From: Syngnathus acus
Lineage: Eukaryota > Chordata > Actinopteri > Syngnathiformes > Syngnathidae
Reading direction: 5' to 3'
Length of the DNA: 64,000 bases
Assembly: GCF_901709675.1 (NCBI RefSeq)
Contig: NC_051089.1
Coordinates: 4,809,476-4,873,475, forward strand
This document shows positions 25,401-37,655 of the stretch, piece by piece. The notes beneath the pieces were generated by a model. The model worked only from the letters and a program-made list of their open reading frames with translations, did no database searches and was not told the origin of the DNA. Position 1 is the stretch's first letter. The number at the start of each line of letters is the position of its first letter. Position numbers and translations under genes: made by a program.

Positions 25401-28400
25401 TCTGCAAGGTCAAAGAATGTGGGCCCTGATCTGCTAATAAGCATGTTGGCTGTGTTCATGCCCACAACGGCGCAAACGCACTATTCTTTCTGTACGAGTC
25501 TGTTTCAGAGGGAGATTATGATTTATTATTATCAATTATTTCTGATTGTCTTGGGAAAAAAAATCACACAACTGCTCTATTGCGAAGCGTATGGCGTCCA
25601 TTTTGGCTCAAGTCTGGGGAAACTTGTATAGCTGGGTGGCAGGGAACTGATGAATTCATCAGGAAAACGCTCTCCTTATCTGCTCCAACCTTGAGGAGGA
25701 ATTGCTGCTCACCTCTTCTAAACACCCACACTCACATACACGAGTGGCGCAAATATCCCCAAAGCTACTGACCCCCTCCCCCCACCCACCCACCTTGATT
25801 GACAGCTCTTCAAATGAGCATCTTGAGTAGCACTGGGCTCTTGGCCTCCAAGTAAGTGGGCCGTCAAATTACATCCAAGGGACCGGCTGGCCCTCTCTTC
25901 CCTTGGCAGAGGTCTATTTATTTGTCTGTTTATTTGCTTGCTTTAAATATTTGGTGGCGGTGGTGGAAAAGAGGGGGGGAATATTGAATTTTTGTCCCCC
26001 GGTCAGAGTCCCCTCATATTTAGTTAATAAAGAGCAGAGGAGGTTGTTTGCCCAGTGAAGAGCAGCAGGATACGGGACTTTATTTAAGGAACTCCTCTGA
26101 GAGAGCTGGTGACCTTCTTCTCATGGAGGAGCGGGCTTGTGTACACTGTGCTCTCTATCTTTCTCTCACTCTCTCCCCAATCTATCCATTTCTTCTCTTC
26201 TTCCCCACTGCTTATCTGTCACTTTCTCTCTGCATCTTTCTCCCGTGCAGGAAAGTACAACTGACTGGCCAGCTCTCCACTGGCCTGCCTTTGTGCACAG
26301 CCCAGCTCTATTTGACTCCGCTGTCTACTCGGGGGTCCCGTGGGCTGAGCCCAGGTTAAACTCTTAATTGCCTCGGCGCTGGCTCGCTGCAAACCAGAAG
26401 CTCCCTCTGTTAGAAAATGGCAGCGTGGGAGATAAGGAGAGCTTGTTTTTTTAAACCAAGTTGCGCTGTTTTAAAGAGCTGAGATTTGAAATAATTATTT
26501 ATATACTTGAAAAGTAAATATTTATAGACAAATGCGAGTCAATTAATATCCATCTATTGACCAAGCTTGGTGTGTAATGATTCACCAACTACATCGATGT
26601 ATCGTTTTATATTCCTGTGATTCAATGACATCGATTTGTGCTTGGAAAGTTGTACTTGTACTGGATAAAATCGATTACAATACAATTTTATGCATAATTC
26701 TGATTGCAAAATGAAAATGACAGAATCGGGGCAGGGGTGCCCTGTGCGAAGGTTTTTTATTAGCAACTTAATGCCACCGCCTCAGCGCTCATTGTCAATA
26801 CAAGCTTCTTCACCATCTGTCTGGATTTGCTAATAAATAAAATGGCCAACGTTGACGACTTCACCCGGGGCTTGTAAAAGCATGCATGCTAATGAGGGCA
26901 GTGCTACTCCACCCTTCCACTGACTAACAAACAGCACTCCAATCATGCTAATTGCTTTCGTCATGACTTGACGTCAAGAAGCTCGCACGTCATTTTTTTC
27001 ATTTCACCCTCTTACGTAATTTCTTTTTTGTGTTATTGAGTCTAATGAACCCATGTCCTAAATTACGAGTTTCATGGTATTATTGACTTTCGTACAGTTT
27101 TTTATCATGTATGGCTATGGCCAACTCTGCCGTCCTGATCGACTACAGATCACGCGTGACAGGCTCGTTTGAAAACAACCCGCATGACGTATTTTACTTT
27201 AAAAGGGCTTTAATGTTTTCCATGCGTGCTGTTGCTCTTGGTTTTACACCGTCTCCATCTAAACACATTAATATTCGTAAGAATAAAGCAGGGAGCGTGG
27301 GAAATAAAATCAATATTTACAGTGAAGGGAAATTTCTCATGTGATGTTCGATACGACAACACGTGCAGTAAATCACAATCGGGAAATAATGTACATGGGT
27401 AACTGGAATGCATTTCAGATTGTACAATCCCAAATTGGATGTAAATATGTCTTTGAAATTGTATCTAATGGTTAAGAATGGCTCACCAACATGCATGTCG
27501 GATTGCACGTTACTTTACATGGCGAGAGTTTTGTCCAGCGTTCGTCTGCATGTTTTCCTTTTTATTTGGCTTTATTTCTTTGACACTGTAATCAAATGTA
27601 AAGATAAATTCTATTTCCAGTATTCTGCATGGAGAAAACAATTAGACCAACTTCTCAATAGAAATCATTTGATTTCATGGTTTGCACTGCAAAATTCATC
27701 CGGGATACAAAGGCTTTGCAAAATGGAAGGATGGCTATGCCTTGGACGAAAACAAGCTTCTGCAAATTCTGACTCTGATTTGCTGAGTGACGCCGATGTG
27801 CATAGACTCTCAACGCGCTGCATAACAGAGTAGTGCTGTGTCGACTGTGACCTCGCCACCCTCCGCCCCTCTGCGACTCAGGTGAAACCGAGGGGTCGGG
27901 AGGTCAGATGTCCAGTGTGTCAGGCTTGCTGATCAGGAAGTGTAGCCCCTCGCTTCGGGGAGTACACAGGGAGTGTCATGTGCTAGACACATACTCGCAC
28001 TTTGACATAAATCTCCCGTGCTGTTACACGCGGCCAAGGCGAAGTCCGTGAGAGGCAGGAAGGGAGGACAGGAGGGGGAGCAAGGCGGGTTAAAGGGGTG
28101 GGTCAGAGGGCACCAGAAACTGCTACTCCAAGCTGAGCTAATCGTTTGCCTGCACTGCTACTATTGCCAATGCAAGCACTCCAAACATTTTATCACACGC
28201 CTTCACCGGTCGTGAGATCCGATAAAATAGCCGGAGCAGATAAGAAAAATTCCCCCATTGGCACTGTCAGGATTTTACGATAATTATTATTTTTGTGGTT
28301 GTAGTTTGGAGTGCACGGCATCATTCTGACCGCCATTTAGCATATTCGGCCTGTCAAATGTAGCTAAATATCGGAACCGAAATAATAGACGAAATTTTAA

Positions 28401-31400
28401 AGTGCAGTTGACCACCACCAAAATGCAAAATGTGAAATAATAGTATTTGATTCACTGACATTCCCTAACACGATACGTGACACTCGTCGTCTCAGACTTT
28501 TTCAAATGGTGCTTAGGCCATTTGTACTGTACTTGCTGCGGAAGCGAAATGATTCTGTTCGTGCTTTCTTTTCACCTCCAGTTTATTTTGACTACGAGTG
28601 CTTGTTTTGAAGATAGAGAAAGCCCTGACGGTGCTGAGTGAAAGTGTTTTTCTCCCATCTGCGGCGCGCTTTCACATAGAGCCCAACGCAAAGGTTCATG
28701 TTTGTTTGTCCAAACCCTTGCTCTCTATTCACGGCTCACTCCCATTGTAGACACATCCAAAGTGTACCCCCGCTGCACTGAGCCAGCCCTTCCTTCCATC
28801 TTTTAACCCGGAGTCTCAGGTTAGAGAGCCGACTGTTGTTCTGAGCCACCCCGGCATCCTGGACGTGCTATGCAGGGAAAACAACGGCGCGGCGGCTCGA
28901 TTTCCTTCCCTTGTCTCATTGGCTCTCCGGCTCAAGCTGGACCCAAGTGCGATGCCGAGTCCCGTCTGCAAACAAACGGAGGCCCGCGCATTAAAGGCTC
29001 GCAGCGGGAAGGAGCCCGCGTGAGACGTTGTACTCTGCGAAGACCTCGGAAAGGATAATGTTACATGTGTGTTTGGCCAACTTGTTCCCTGCAAATGTTA
29101 CATACTCAAGCTACATGTTATGTGTTTCCGGTCTTGCTCAAAACTTAGTGTGAGATTTTTGGCCATTAAAAAAAATCATAATAAAATTAGGAAAAAAAAG
29201 AAAACATATATATATACGTATGCCTTTATCTTTGAAGAGAATAAGAAATAGACAAGCACTGTATTTTCTATTTCAACATTGTGCACTTTCTGCCCTGTTT
29301 TCCTCTCTCATTCTTGTCTTCTTCCCCTCTGTCCAGGGAGTCATTATTGCTTTGGTAAATATTTCATAGGCTTCAATATCACCTGCCAGCCGCTTCCCTT
29401 CACGCGCACCAGCCGTGGATAGACAGATCAAAATAAAAGATGAGCAAAGTGAAGGTGGAGTTTACCATTCGCTCTCGCTCTCTCTCTCTGCAGTTCTTCT
29501 TGGAGATGGGAAGCTCCCCTGGATGATGTCATATCCGTGCTCAACATCTTGTTTTCTGATGCCTCTTTTATGTCCTCAACAGCACCCATCATCACGTCAG
29601 AAGTTTTCTGACACGCCGGGATCGACTCAAGAGGCATGCGAATACTAAGCTTCTCCTTCTCCTGACCTTCAAGTGGATTGAGAGTCTTCTTCCCTCCTTT
29701 GGTATTCTCACACCCATCCTTTTTTCTTCCTCTTCAAGTCCACCTGTTTACTTTCAGTACAGCATGAAAGGCTGAAGCAATGACTGAAGAGAATGCGGGA
29801 CGATAAAATATTAAGCTTGGATATTAAAGTTGTTGTGGAACGCTTGTTTGCCGCAGAGATTGTGACCTCATAAATAAAATGGCCGACAGTGGCCTCTTAT
29901 GCACCTGTATGGAAACTATATGGCTGTGTTGTTCATGCCCGCGGCTAAAACCCTTCCAGGAAGTTCCAGGCCTTAAATATGGATAAGCAGCGAAAAGCCT
30001 CTGGACACACTACCTACGTAGTTTAGAAAATAAATTAAATATTAAACGTGTATGCCATCTTGGGAAAAGCAATGCTAGTTGACGGATAAAGGCAAGCTGC
30101 TGTCACTGTCATTTCTTTTTGTTGTTGTTGAAGCGCTAAAAACCGTGCCTCTTAACTTAAACAGATTAAAAAAAAAAACCTTTCCACTGAATTGTATTCG
30201 TGACATTTGCAACACCGAAAATAATTTGTACTTTTTCCTGTTAATGCCGTCTTTTTGTAATTCATATGGAATTGAACAAAAATATATTTGCAATAAATTT
30301 TTAAATAAAAAGGTTATTTGAATTTGTTTTTTTATTTGTTCAATTCCTGCTTTTTGCAGTGCTTTGCTCTTTGTTCTATAGTTTCACATGTAATTAACAG
30401 TTCTTTCTTGCACTGCACTTGATATACCGGATGCTCCACTCGCGTGGTGCGACCGTTCTCTTTGTGCCGTTGTTCTAAAAAGGAATTACCTTCCACCCAA
30501 TTCCTGCAAAATGGTCACCCACGCTTCCCTCTCATGCCCGTGCGTGTTCTCACATTGCTCTTCCTTGGAGCAGGAAATGAAGTGAGCCCCGTAACAACTG
30601 TTTTGGCTTCTGTTGAACTCTTTAGTCTAATGGGACCCTCGCCAACTGCGCCAATGTGTTTGCATTCCCAGAGACCCCCTTGGGAGAGCGACACCCCCAC
30701 ATCTACCACCCCCAGCTTCCGGAGAAAATGGTGAATACTGTTATACTGAGATGGGAGAGCTATTAGGATAAGAGGGATTGAAGTCCAGATTTTCTTTTGT
30801 AGATATTTAAGTCCATTTGTATTTCATTTGTGCCAATGGAGATAGGGTCCAGCTGGAGCAGGAGCGTTTAGGCCTGTTCGCTAATCTGCAGGTGAAACGG
30901 GGATGTGCTGGCTGCTTGATAAAGGCGCCCTTGAAGACAGGTTTGTCTGTGGGTTGAGCTCGGGTCATGAACAATTTGTGGCTCGTTGATCCTACGGCTG
31001 GATTTACGATGTCTGAGTGACCGTCTTTGATTTAGTGTCAACTTTTTTGAACAACACACTTGCGTTCACACTTACAGACAGTTTCGAGTCTTCAATCAAC
31101 ATGTGTGTTGCAGATTTATAAAACTAGCTAGAATTAGAGCGAGTTAGCAAGTTTAGTTTCTTTTGAAATGTATTTATTTTGGTATTGCTGTAGGCTATGT
31201 CTGTACACTCAAAGGAAGGTCAAGCAGTTGTTTACGAAGCGTAGTTCACTTTACTGAATTACAACTTAGTAAAATATTGCACCCAAGAAAAAGAAAACAA
31301 AAGAAAACAACTAATGGGTGCAAGGAAACATTGAGTGTATTAATCTTAAAGCAGCCAGCAGGGCTGTGGAGGTTGTTCAACAAGAGACACAACACAAGTA

Positions 31401-31929
31401 TCACAATGTTTAAATATAAAAATAAAATCAAAAACACACTGCTACTTGACTGATAAGAGTGTGGTTTGTTCAGTGTACACAAACAAGAAAAAAAAAACAT
31501 TGTGTTTGGCTGGGGGTCTTGTTAACTATCGGACCAAAACTTTTTCCTGACTTATTGATGGGGGTGAGGAGGGGTGACGCTAAATTACAGGCACAGACAA
31601 AGAAAGAAAACTTGCAAAAGTTTCCCCAATTGAGCCTTTCATATTTCAAGACTGGATGTGAAAACTAGAACCAACATGGAGACACCCCCCAATGCATTTC
31701 CTTATTTAGTTTTCTTTTTACTAAGAGTCCTTTCCTTTTGGTCTGCTGCGGCTATTATCCGCATCTCGGGGCGTTATCAGTGTGTAGCTGCCTTCTCCAA
31801 TCAGGCCGACGATAAATAAATGAAATGTCTAGCCGGTGGACATAGGTCAAGCCGTGTTTCTCCGTGTTTTTTTTTCCTTTGCTTTTTTTTTTTTTGTGTG
31901 ATTTTTTTTTTTTACGTGTTGCTGCTGTG

Positions 31930-32090
31930 TTTGTCTGCAGGGGAAGTACAAGCGGAGGCACGGACAGCCTCAGCAGTCTAATGAACTTATTGATTTCAAT
32001 TTCAGGCCTGCGCGCTCCACTCGCCTCGCACTCCTGAAGCGTCCATTCATCGCTGGAGATAAATTAGTAACTCTTGTTCCAGGTTTTCTT
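31930..32090. promoter_or_regulatory. Candidate conserved non-coding tract
   Basis: Unique sequence with ACTTATTGATTTCAATTTCA and GATAAATTAGTAAC, bounded upstream by poly-T runs. Confidence 0.2.
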
Positions 32091-33199
32091 ATTCTTGCCC
32101 GACTCCGGTACGAAAAATGGAAGTGAAAAGGTATTGCTATAATGGCTGTTTGTTACTTAGCAGGATTACGCAAAAACTACTGTTGATTTCCTTGTAAGGG
32201 TGTTGCACCATCCCTCATGGACTAGCATGTAGCCTGCTAGCAAAGAAAACACATGACTCTTTTCAGAGGAATTAGGTTTCTTTTATTTTTGTTTGACAAA
32301 CGCAACTCAAATGCTGTCTTTACAAAATGTTTGTCTAAACATGATATTATTAATAGCATATTTGTGAAATATTAATTAGGCAGCAAAATTCACCTGTTTT
32401 TAATCTATCTCAGGGGCGGCCATTTTGCCACTTGCTGTCGACTGAAAATGACATCACGTGCTCAGGGCTCTGTTACCGACCAATCACGACTCAGGACTAG
32501 GGTCATGTGATGTTTGCAATCTACCGTTCCTATTCTTGGCATGTGGGTGCCTACAATAAAACCAGATTCTCAAAAAAAAAAATATATATATATATTTATC
32601 GGCATCACTGCTGACTATGCACTCGTTTAACTGTTAAAATTATTAAATTATTAAAACATGTGGCAAAAGACTTAAAATGTGTGCATGTTTTTTGGGTGGT
32701 AGTGGGGGGATTAGATGATTGTTTAAAATTGCATTAAACAAATGGTTTAAAAGTTGTGGGAGCTTGCTTGGAAATGCTGTTTCTAAATATGTTAAGGGCT
32801 TCCGTGTGAGATGCGTGCTACTTTCTACATGTCTTAGCGTGCACCTGTCCCCTTACCGAGGCCAAGTTGACCAAACGACAAGCTGCATGAGTATCATCAG
32901 TCACTGGTTGGGTGGGGGGTCAATGAAGATGCTGAGTGACCTCTTCTCGAGGGAGAGCAGCTGATGAGCCCGTGTGTATATTTGTGTGCGTCTCGACTCG
33001 GTTCGCGTGCACGATCTGATCCGTATCGAGTAACGCATGCACGACATGTTTCCCCTCAAATTTTAACGTGAGCGCATGCAGCACATTCCCAAAAGGAGCC
33101 ACTTGATGGAAAAACGAGAGGCCACGGGTTCTGGGACAGGAAGCCTAACGAGCGGTGTGGGAGCGCCCGCATCCGATACCCCTGATGATGTCCACCGAC

Positions 33200-33520
33200 T
33201 AAACAGTTAAAAGGTCCGGTTGCTATATGTAGACGAATCCGATACTCTGGGAATGACAATAACAATTCTCCGGTCCGTTTCTCCAACGTGCGGACGTGGG
33301 GAATTGATGCCGAGTGGCGCAGCTTTTAATAGGCCTGTCAGTGTCGTATTGTTTATGTCGTGTTCCAGATTAATCCATTCTTCCTTTATGAGCCTCTGCA
33401 GCCACCGTAAATTGCCGCCGCCGAGCCGGTCCGCCGTTGAGTTACGCCTCGGGGATCGGTGCCACACACAGGGCGGAAAATAAATCATTTCCTCGGATTT
33501 AACACCGAGCAATACCTGGG
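33200..33520. promoter_or_regulatory. Candidate conserved non-coding tract
   Basis: Contains GACAATAACAATTCTCC (SOX-like ACAAT), CGTATTGTTTATGTCG (fork-head-like TGTTTA) and a TAATCC at 33371-33376, in unique mixed-GC sequence without a plausible frame. Confidence 0.3.
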
Positions 33521-34449
33521 CCCTTTGTAAATAAAGCTATAGATGTTTTTACACCACCCCCCCCCCACACACACACACCCTTCTTAGTTCACCCATACTC
33601 CCTCACTCCTGCCTCTGGGGTGCTTATTGAATCTGGAAAAGCAGAAGGGTGGGGTAGGGCAGAGGGGGACATGAGAGAATACGAGAGAGCAGAGTTGAAG
33701 GGCTACCCGCGGAGATAAGGGAGAAAAATAGTCGAAGGGTGGATGAAGAGACACAAAAAAGCAGCGAGAGAGAGGATGTAGATGATGGATGAAGCAAGGA
33801 GGGGAGTTGGGCTTATGTGTGGACTACTCCGGTTCTGTGGCTATTCCGGCTTCAGATCTGTCAGACTGTCGAAACACAAAGCGCAACGCTCGGGCAGAGT
33901 CGACGGACGGGTTCCCCCCCCAACATGACCAGCAGGACGGCCCTGACCTGGGTGGAGGCCAGACCGCTCTGAGTGGCCCCTCTACGTCCGTCAGAGAACA
34001 AAATCTCTACCTCCAACCGGGCAGCAAATGTGAAGATGCGGCGACAGGAAGCAGGAACGTGATGCCAGCCAAAGGGAATGCGGAATATACTGTCAGGACT
34101 TCATGAGTTATACATGACGTGCGATATGAAAATGCTTCCTGTGTACTCTGTGTATCATGTTCTTGTCTCCCCCCCTCCCCTTTTTCTAAAAAACCACCTC
34201 TGCCCGCTGTCTTCTCTGTGACGCTTCTTCCAAGAACTCAAAGGTGCCTTTTTCTTTCCAGTGACAAAGTATTCCCCGAGGTGTTAAATGTTCATCAAAG
34301 GATGACACGAAAGGGCAGGGGTGCACATTCATCTCTTTTCAAAGTCTTAGTACTACTGTAAGACCTCAGCCAAGGCTGAGCAATCCAAGTTCTGATAATA
34401 AACATTCACCTTGTCGATGTGCCTGAATTTTGTTATTCTTGTTTGCAGT

Positions 34450-34712
34450 CAAGGTTCAAAATAGGTTTTTGAGCTAGGGTTTGGGCTTCAAACTAGGTTT
34501 AGAGTTTCAAAGTCAAGTTTTCAATTACTTAGAGGGTTTTAAACTAGGGTTGGAGTTCCAAAGTGAAATTTGAAATTATTTTTGGATTTTCAAACTAGGG
34601 TTAGGATTTCAATGTAGGGTTCAAAATTAGGGTTTCAAACTAGGGTTTCATACTAGGGCTAGGGTTTAAAATTAGGGTTTAGAACTAGGGTTAGGGTTTC
34701 CCAGGTGCAGTG
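34450..34712 (+). repeat. Degenerate telomere-like minisatellite (G-rich strand)
   Basis: Many spaced copies of CTAGGGTT or TTAGGGTT joined by TTTCAAA, with a loose unit like TTTCAAACTAGGGTT. The units diverge from each other, so the array is older than the one at 36.3 kb, which shares both sub-motifs. Confidence 0.8.
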
Positions 34713-35109
34713 GTGTGCAAAGTACAATGGACACCCACCGTCAAACATTTCAGTCCTGAATCACAGCAACATTTCAATCAATTATCTTTCATCTTTTTCC
34801 TCTCTGTTGCATAATTCATTTTAATGTTATGTTTTGAAAGTTGTTATTTGAAGTTTCAAGGGGCATTTAAATTGCCTGATGCACCTGCATCTACTTTTTA
34901 CATTCCACTTTTTCATTTGAACTTTTTCATTGAATGTAAACTGAATTGCCCACATCCTCACAGGACAGGTCTCTATAGATTTATCCTAGCAATTCTTGAT
35001 CCACACCTCCACAATGGCTTTAACACTTTTACCGTAATCCTCCTATCTAACGAGAGGTAAGCGGAACGCACCCAGCATCTTAATACGTCGGTGCTCGGGC
35101 TTTGAAGAG

Positions 35110-35300
35110 TGCACGTCACATTATTACATCAACAGCTCCAATACTAATTCATCCCAAACACGAGCATTTAACCTATCCATTATTCATTTCTCCGACAATG
35201 CCAGGGGGCAAAGAAATCAGTACTGTATATCTGGCCAGCTCCTCAGAGGCTGATGCATTATTCAAGGGCGTGCCCGGCTAAAAGACGACTTGCCTTGTTC
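35110..35300. promoter_or_regulatory. Candidate conserved non-coding tract
   Basis: Unique sequence with CCAATACTAATTCATCCC and CTATCCATTATTCATTTC, ending just before the hAT-like end at 35460. Confidence 0.25.
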
Positions 35301-35459
35301 TCGACTGCTGGAGGCAACAATCTTCTCACAAGGACGATGTTCCTTACTCTGAAGCCAAAGTTGCATCACCGTGTTTGCTCATAGCCACGCTTTATCCAAA
35401 CACGAGGCGCAACTGCCGTCCCTTCCTGGCGCTTTCTCGTCTTACTGAATGGTGTAGGG

Positions 35460-35530
35460 CAGTGGTCCCAAACCTTTTTTGCGCCACGGACCGGTTACGT
35501 GTCAGAAATATTTTCACGGACCGGGCTTTA
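35460..35530 (+). mobile_element. hAT-like transposon end
   Basis: Starts CAGTGGTCCCAAACC, typical of vertebrate hAT-superfamily terminal inverted repeats (CAGTGGTTCCCAA...). GCGCCACGGACCGG follows, a motif I associate with fish and mammal non-autonomous hAT copies. I did not find the matching inverted end or a clear 8-base target duplication, so the right boundary is unknown. Confidence 0.5.
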
Positions 35531-35796
35531 TATAAATAAATAATACATTTATATAAATAAATAATGCATTTATAATAAATATATAAACACGATGAAATCA
35601 AATGATACGACTGGCATAAAAACAAGTATAAACGACATACATTTTTTATTAATTATTTATTAGTAATTATTTATCTTTAATTACTAACCCAGCCCTAACC
35701 CTCACCCTAGACCCAAGCTTTAGGGAGGTGTATGGTTTTCTGGGGCAGCACACAAGCAACTATGTTGCAAATTTTTTCATGATAAAATATTTTTGG

Positions 35797-35863
35797 TCCC
35801 ACCGGGATATGAACGCGGGTCGTTGGGGTGAGAGTCCAGAGCACTAACCACAACACTATGGAA
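35797..35863 (-). mobile_element. tRNA-Gln/Glu-like pseudogene or SINE head
   Basis: On the minus strand the ends GGTTCCA and TGGGACC can form a seven-base acceptor stem with one wobble pair. The D-arm segment TTGTGGTTAGTG is present, and the T arm is CGCGTTCATATCCCG. The body resembles vertebrate tRNA-Gln, but the anticodon loop reads CTCTCAC, giving a Glu-type CUC anticodon, and the anticodon stem has two mismatches. It is therefore read as a decayed tRNA or tRNA-derived repeat. Confidence 0.6.
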
Positions 35864-35934
35864 CCCTCACTTTCAGCCCATGGACGGTACGTATATGGTT
35901 TATATAAAAAAAAAAGAATGTGAGTAAATAAAGT

Positions 35935-36015
35935 GTAGCGAACGATTCAGTGAACGATTCTTTTGAACAAATCTTTTGAGTGAACCGATTCTAGATTCTG
36001 GAATGCACATCACTA
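35935..36015 (-). mobile_element. Teleost DNA-transposon end with GTTCACTGAATCGTT motif
   Basis: Read on the minus strand it starts TAGTGATGTGCATTCC and continues with AATCGGTTCACTCAAAAG and GAATCGTTCACTGAATCG. This resembles a frequent non-autonomous repeat end in fish. Similar GTTCACTC motifs occur at 37355-37400 on the other side of the telomere-like array, so both may belong to one composite element. Confidence 0.4.
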
Positions 36016-36048
36016 GTACAAAAGAGTACAGACGGCCAAGTCCTGCCA

Positions 36049-36122
36049 GGTCGAAATAGCCGACTGGTTAGTGACACGGGCTCTTGCACGGTAAGAACTT
36101 GGTTCGATCCCAGGTGTGAGTA
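36049..36122 (+). mobile_element. tRNA-derived SINE head
   Basis: Has an A-box-like GACTGGTTAGTGACACGGG and a consensus B box GGTTCGATCCC at 36101-36111, with tRNA-like spacing. It lies 190 bases from another tRNA-like element on the opposite strand and just before the telomere-like array. It is not an intact cloverleaf. Confidence 0.6.
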
Positions 36123-36258
36123 TATACTTATGTGCTTTTAGAATTGGAACCTCCATTTGTATGCTTACGCATATGCAAACAAATGCAAGTCTTTATGTGT
36201 AAATACATAAGGTGGCCCCCACCCCCAACTTGGCGGAGCAAACCAATAGATCACGCCC

Positions 36259-37286
36259 AGGGTTAGTGTTTAGTGTTAGGGTTTGAGTTAGGGTTTCAAA
36301 GTAGGGTTAGGGTTTGGGTTTCAAATTAGAGTTAGAACTAGGGTTAGGGTTAGAGCTAGGGTTAGAGCTAGGGTTAGGGTTAGAGCTAGGGTTAGGGATA
36401 GGGTTAGAGCTAGGGTTAGGGTTAGAGCTAGGGTTAGGGTTAGAGCTAGGGTTAGAGCTAGGGTTAGGGTTAGAGCTAGGATTAGGGTTAGAGCTAGGGT
36501 TTGGGTTAGAGCTAGGGTTCTAGGGTCCTAGCTCTAACCCTAACCCTAGCTCTAACCCTAACCCTAGCTCTAACCCAAACCCTACTTTGAAACCCTAACC
36601 CTACTTTGAAACCCTAACCCTAACCCTACTTTGAAACCCAAACCCTAACCCTAGCTCTAACCCTAACCCTAACCCTAACCCTAACCTTAGCGCTAACCCT
36701 AACCCTAGCTCTAACCCAAACCCTACTTTGAAACCCTAACCCTACTTTGAAACCCTAACCCTAACCCTACTTTGAAACTCTAACCCAAACCCTAACCCTA
36801 GCTCTAACCCTAACCCTAACCCTAACCTTAGCGCTAACCCTAACCCTAGCTCTAACCCAAACCCTACTTTGAAACCCTAACCCTACTTTGAAACCCTAAC
36901 CCTACTTTGAAACCCTAACCCTACTTTGAAACCCTAACCCTAACCCTACTTTGAAACTCCAACCCAAACCCTAACCCTAGCTCTAACCCTAATCCTAGCT
37001 CTAACCCTAAACCCTAGCTCTAACCCAAACCCTACTTTGAAACCCTAACCCTTGCTCTAACCCAAACCCTACTTTGAAACCCTAACCCTACTTTGAAACC
37101 CTAACCCAAACCCTAAACCCTAACCCTACTTTGAAACTCTAACCCAAACCCTAACCCTAACCCTAACCCTAACCCTAACCCTAACCCTAACCCAAACCCT
37201 AACTCAAACCCTAACCCTAAACCCTATCCCAAACCAAACCCTAAACCCTAACTCTACTTTGAAACCAAAACCCTAACCCTACTTTG
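36259..37286. repeat. Interstitial telomere-like array with strand inversion
   Basis: From 36259 to 36516 the plus strand is G-rich, built from TTAGGG, GAGCTAGGG and TTTCAAAGTAGGG units. From 36527 to 37286 it is the C-rich complement: CCCTAA, CCCTAGCTCTAA and CCCTACTTTGAAA. The two halves meet at an exact 14-base inverted repeat (36503-36516 and 36527-36540) around a 10-base loop. TTAGGG is the vertebrate telomere unit, so this is an interstitial telomere-derived satellite. Several sub-units recur in higher-order blocks (for example around 36680 and 36800). Confidence 0.9.
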
Positions 37287-37354
37287 AACACCGCCATTTT
37301 CAGGATTCGTTCCCTCACTGATCCGTTTTCGCGATGAACTGGAAATGCAAAGCA

Positions 37355-37400
37355 CTCACTCACTGACTTGTTCACTCACTCACTGACTCGTTCACTCAGC
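37355..37400 (+). repeat. Short tandem repeat with CACTCACTGACT(C/T)GTT units
   Basis: Two near-identical units, CACTCACTCACTGACTTGTT and CACTCACTCACTGACTCGTT, followed by a partial one. They lie between the telomere-like array and an inverted-repeat element, and may be internal to a transposon. Confidence 0.6.
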
Positions 37401-37443
37401 TCCGTTCAGTTGGTGAACGGGAAATGCTATTCACGACTTGGTC

Positions 37444-37655
37444 GTGAACGGGAAGTTACGTCATTTTCCTCTTCGTTTTGTTTTACGGCGAGGTGGCACC
37501 AGCTTCAATGCGCATTACCTACACCTACTGGTTGAAGTAATATGAACTGAAAAAAGAACGAATCACTTTAGGAATGGGGGGGGCGACTTTACGAGTCCGT
37601 GACGTAATTTGCCGTTCACGGACGAGACGAGTCAGTGACGCAACTTCCCGTTCAC
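37444..37655. mobile_element. Short inverted-repeat element (MITE-like)
   Basis: The 20-base arm GTGAACGGGAAGTTACGTCA (37444-37463) pairs with TGACGCAACTTCCCGTTCAC (37636-37655), with one mismatch. Inside the right part, ACGAGTC(C/A)GTGACG blocks occur in two tandem copies (37590 and 37627). The interior has no coding frame. A non-autonomous DNA element is the simplest reading; the true termini may be wider. Confidence 0.5.

Noticed and set aside
26560-26700. ATCGATGTATCG-type sequence resembling a dispersed fish repeat
   Set aside because: It looks like a decayed repeat, but I could not define ends or a family.
33789-34106. 105-codon open frame (MKQGGELGLCVDYSG...)
   Set aside because: No recognisable family and no neighbouring exons.
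36314-36523. Open frame of LGLELGLG repeats
   Set aside because: Translation of the telomere-like array; no start context or homologue.
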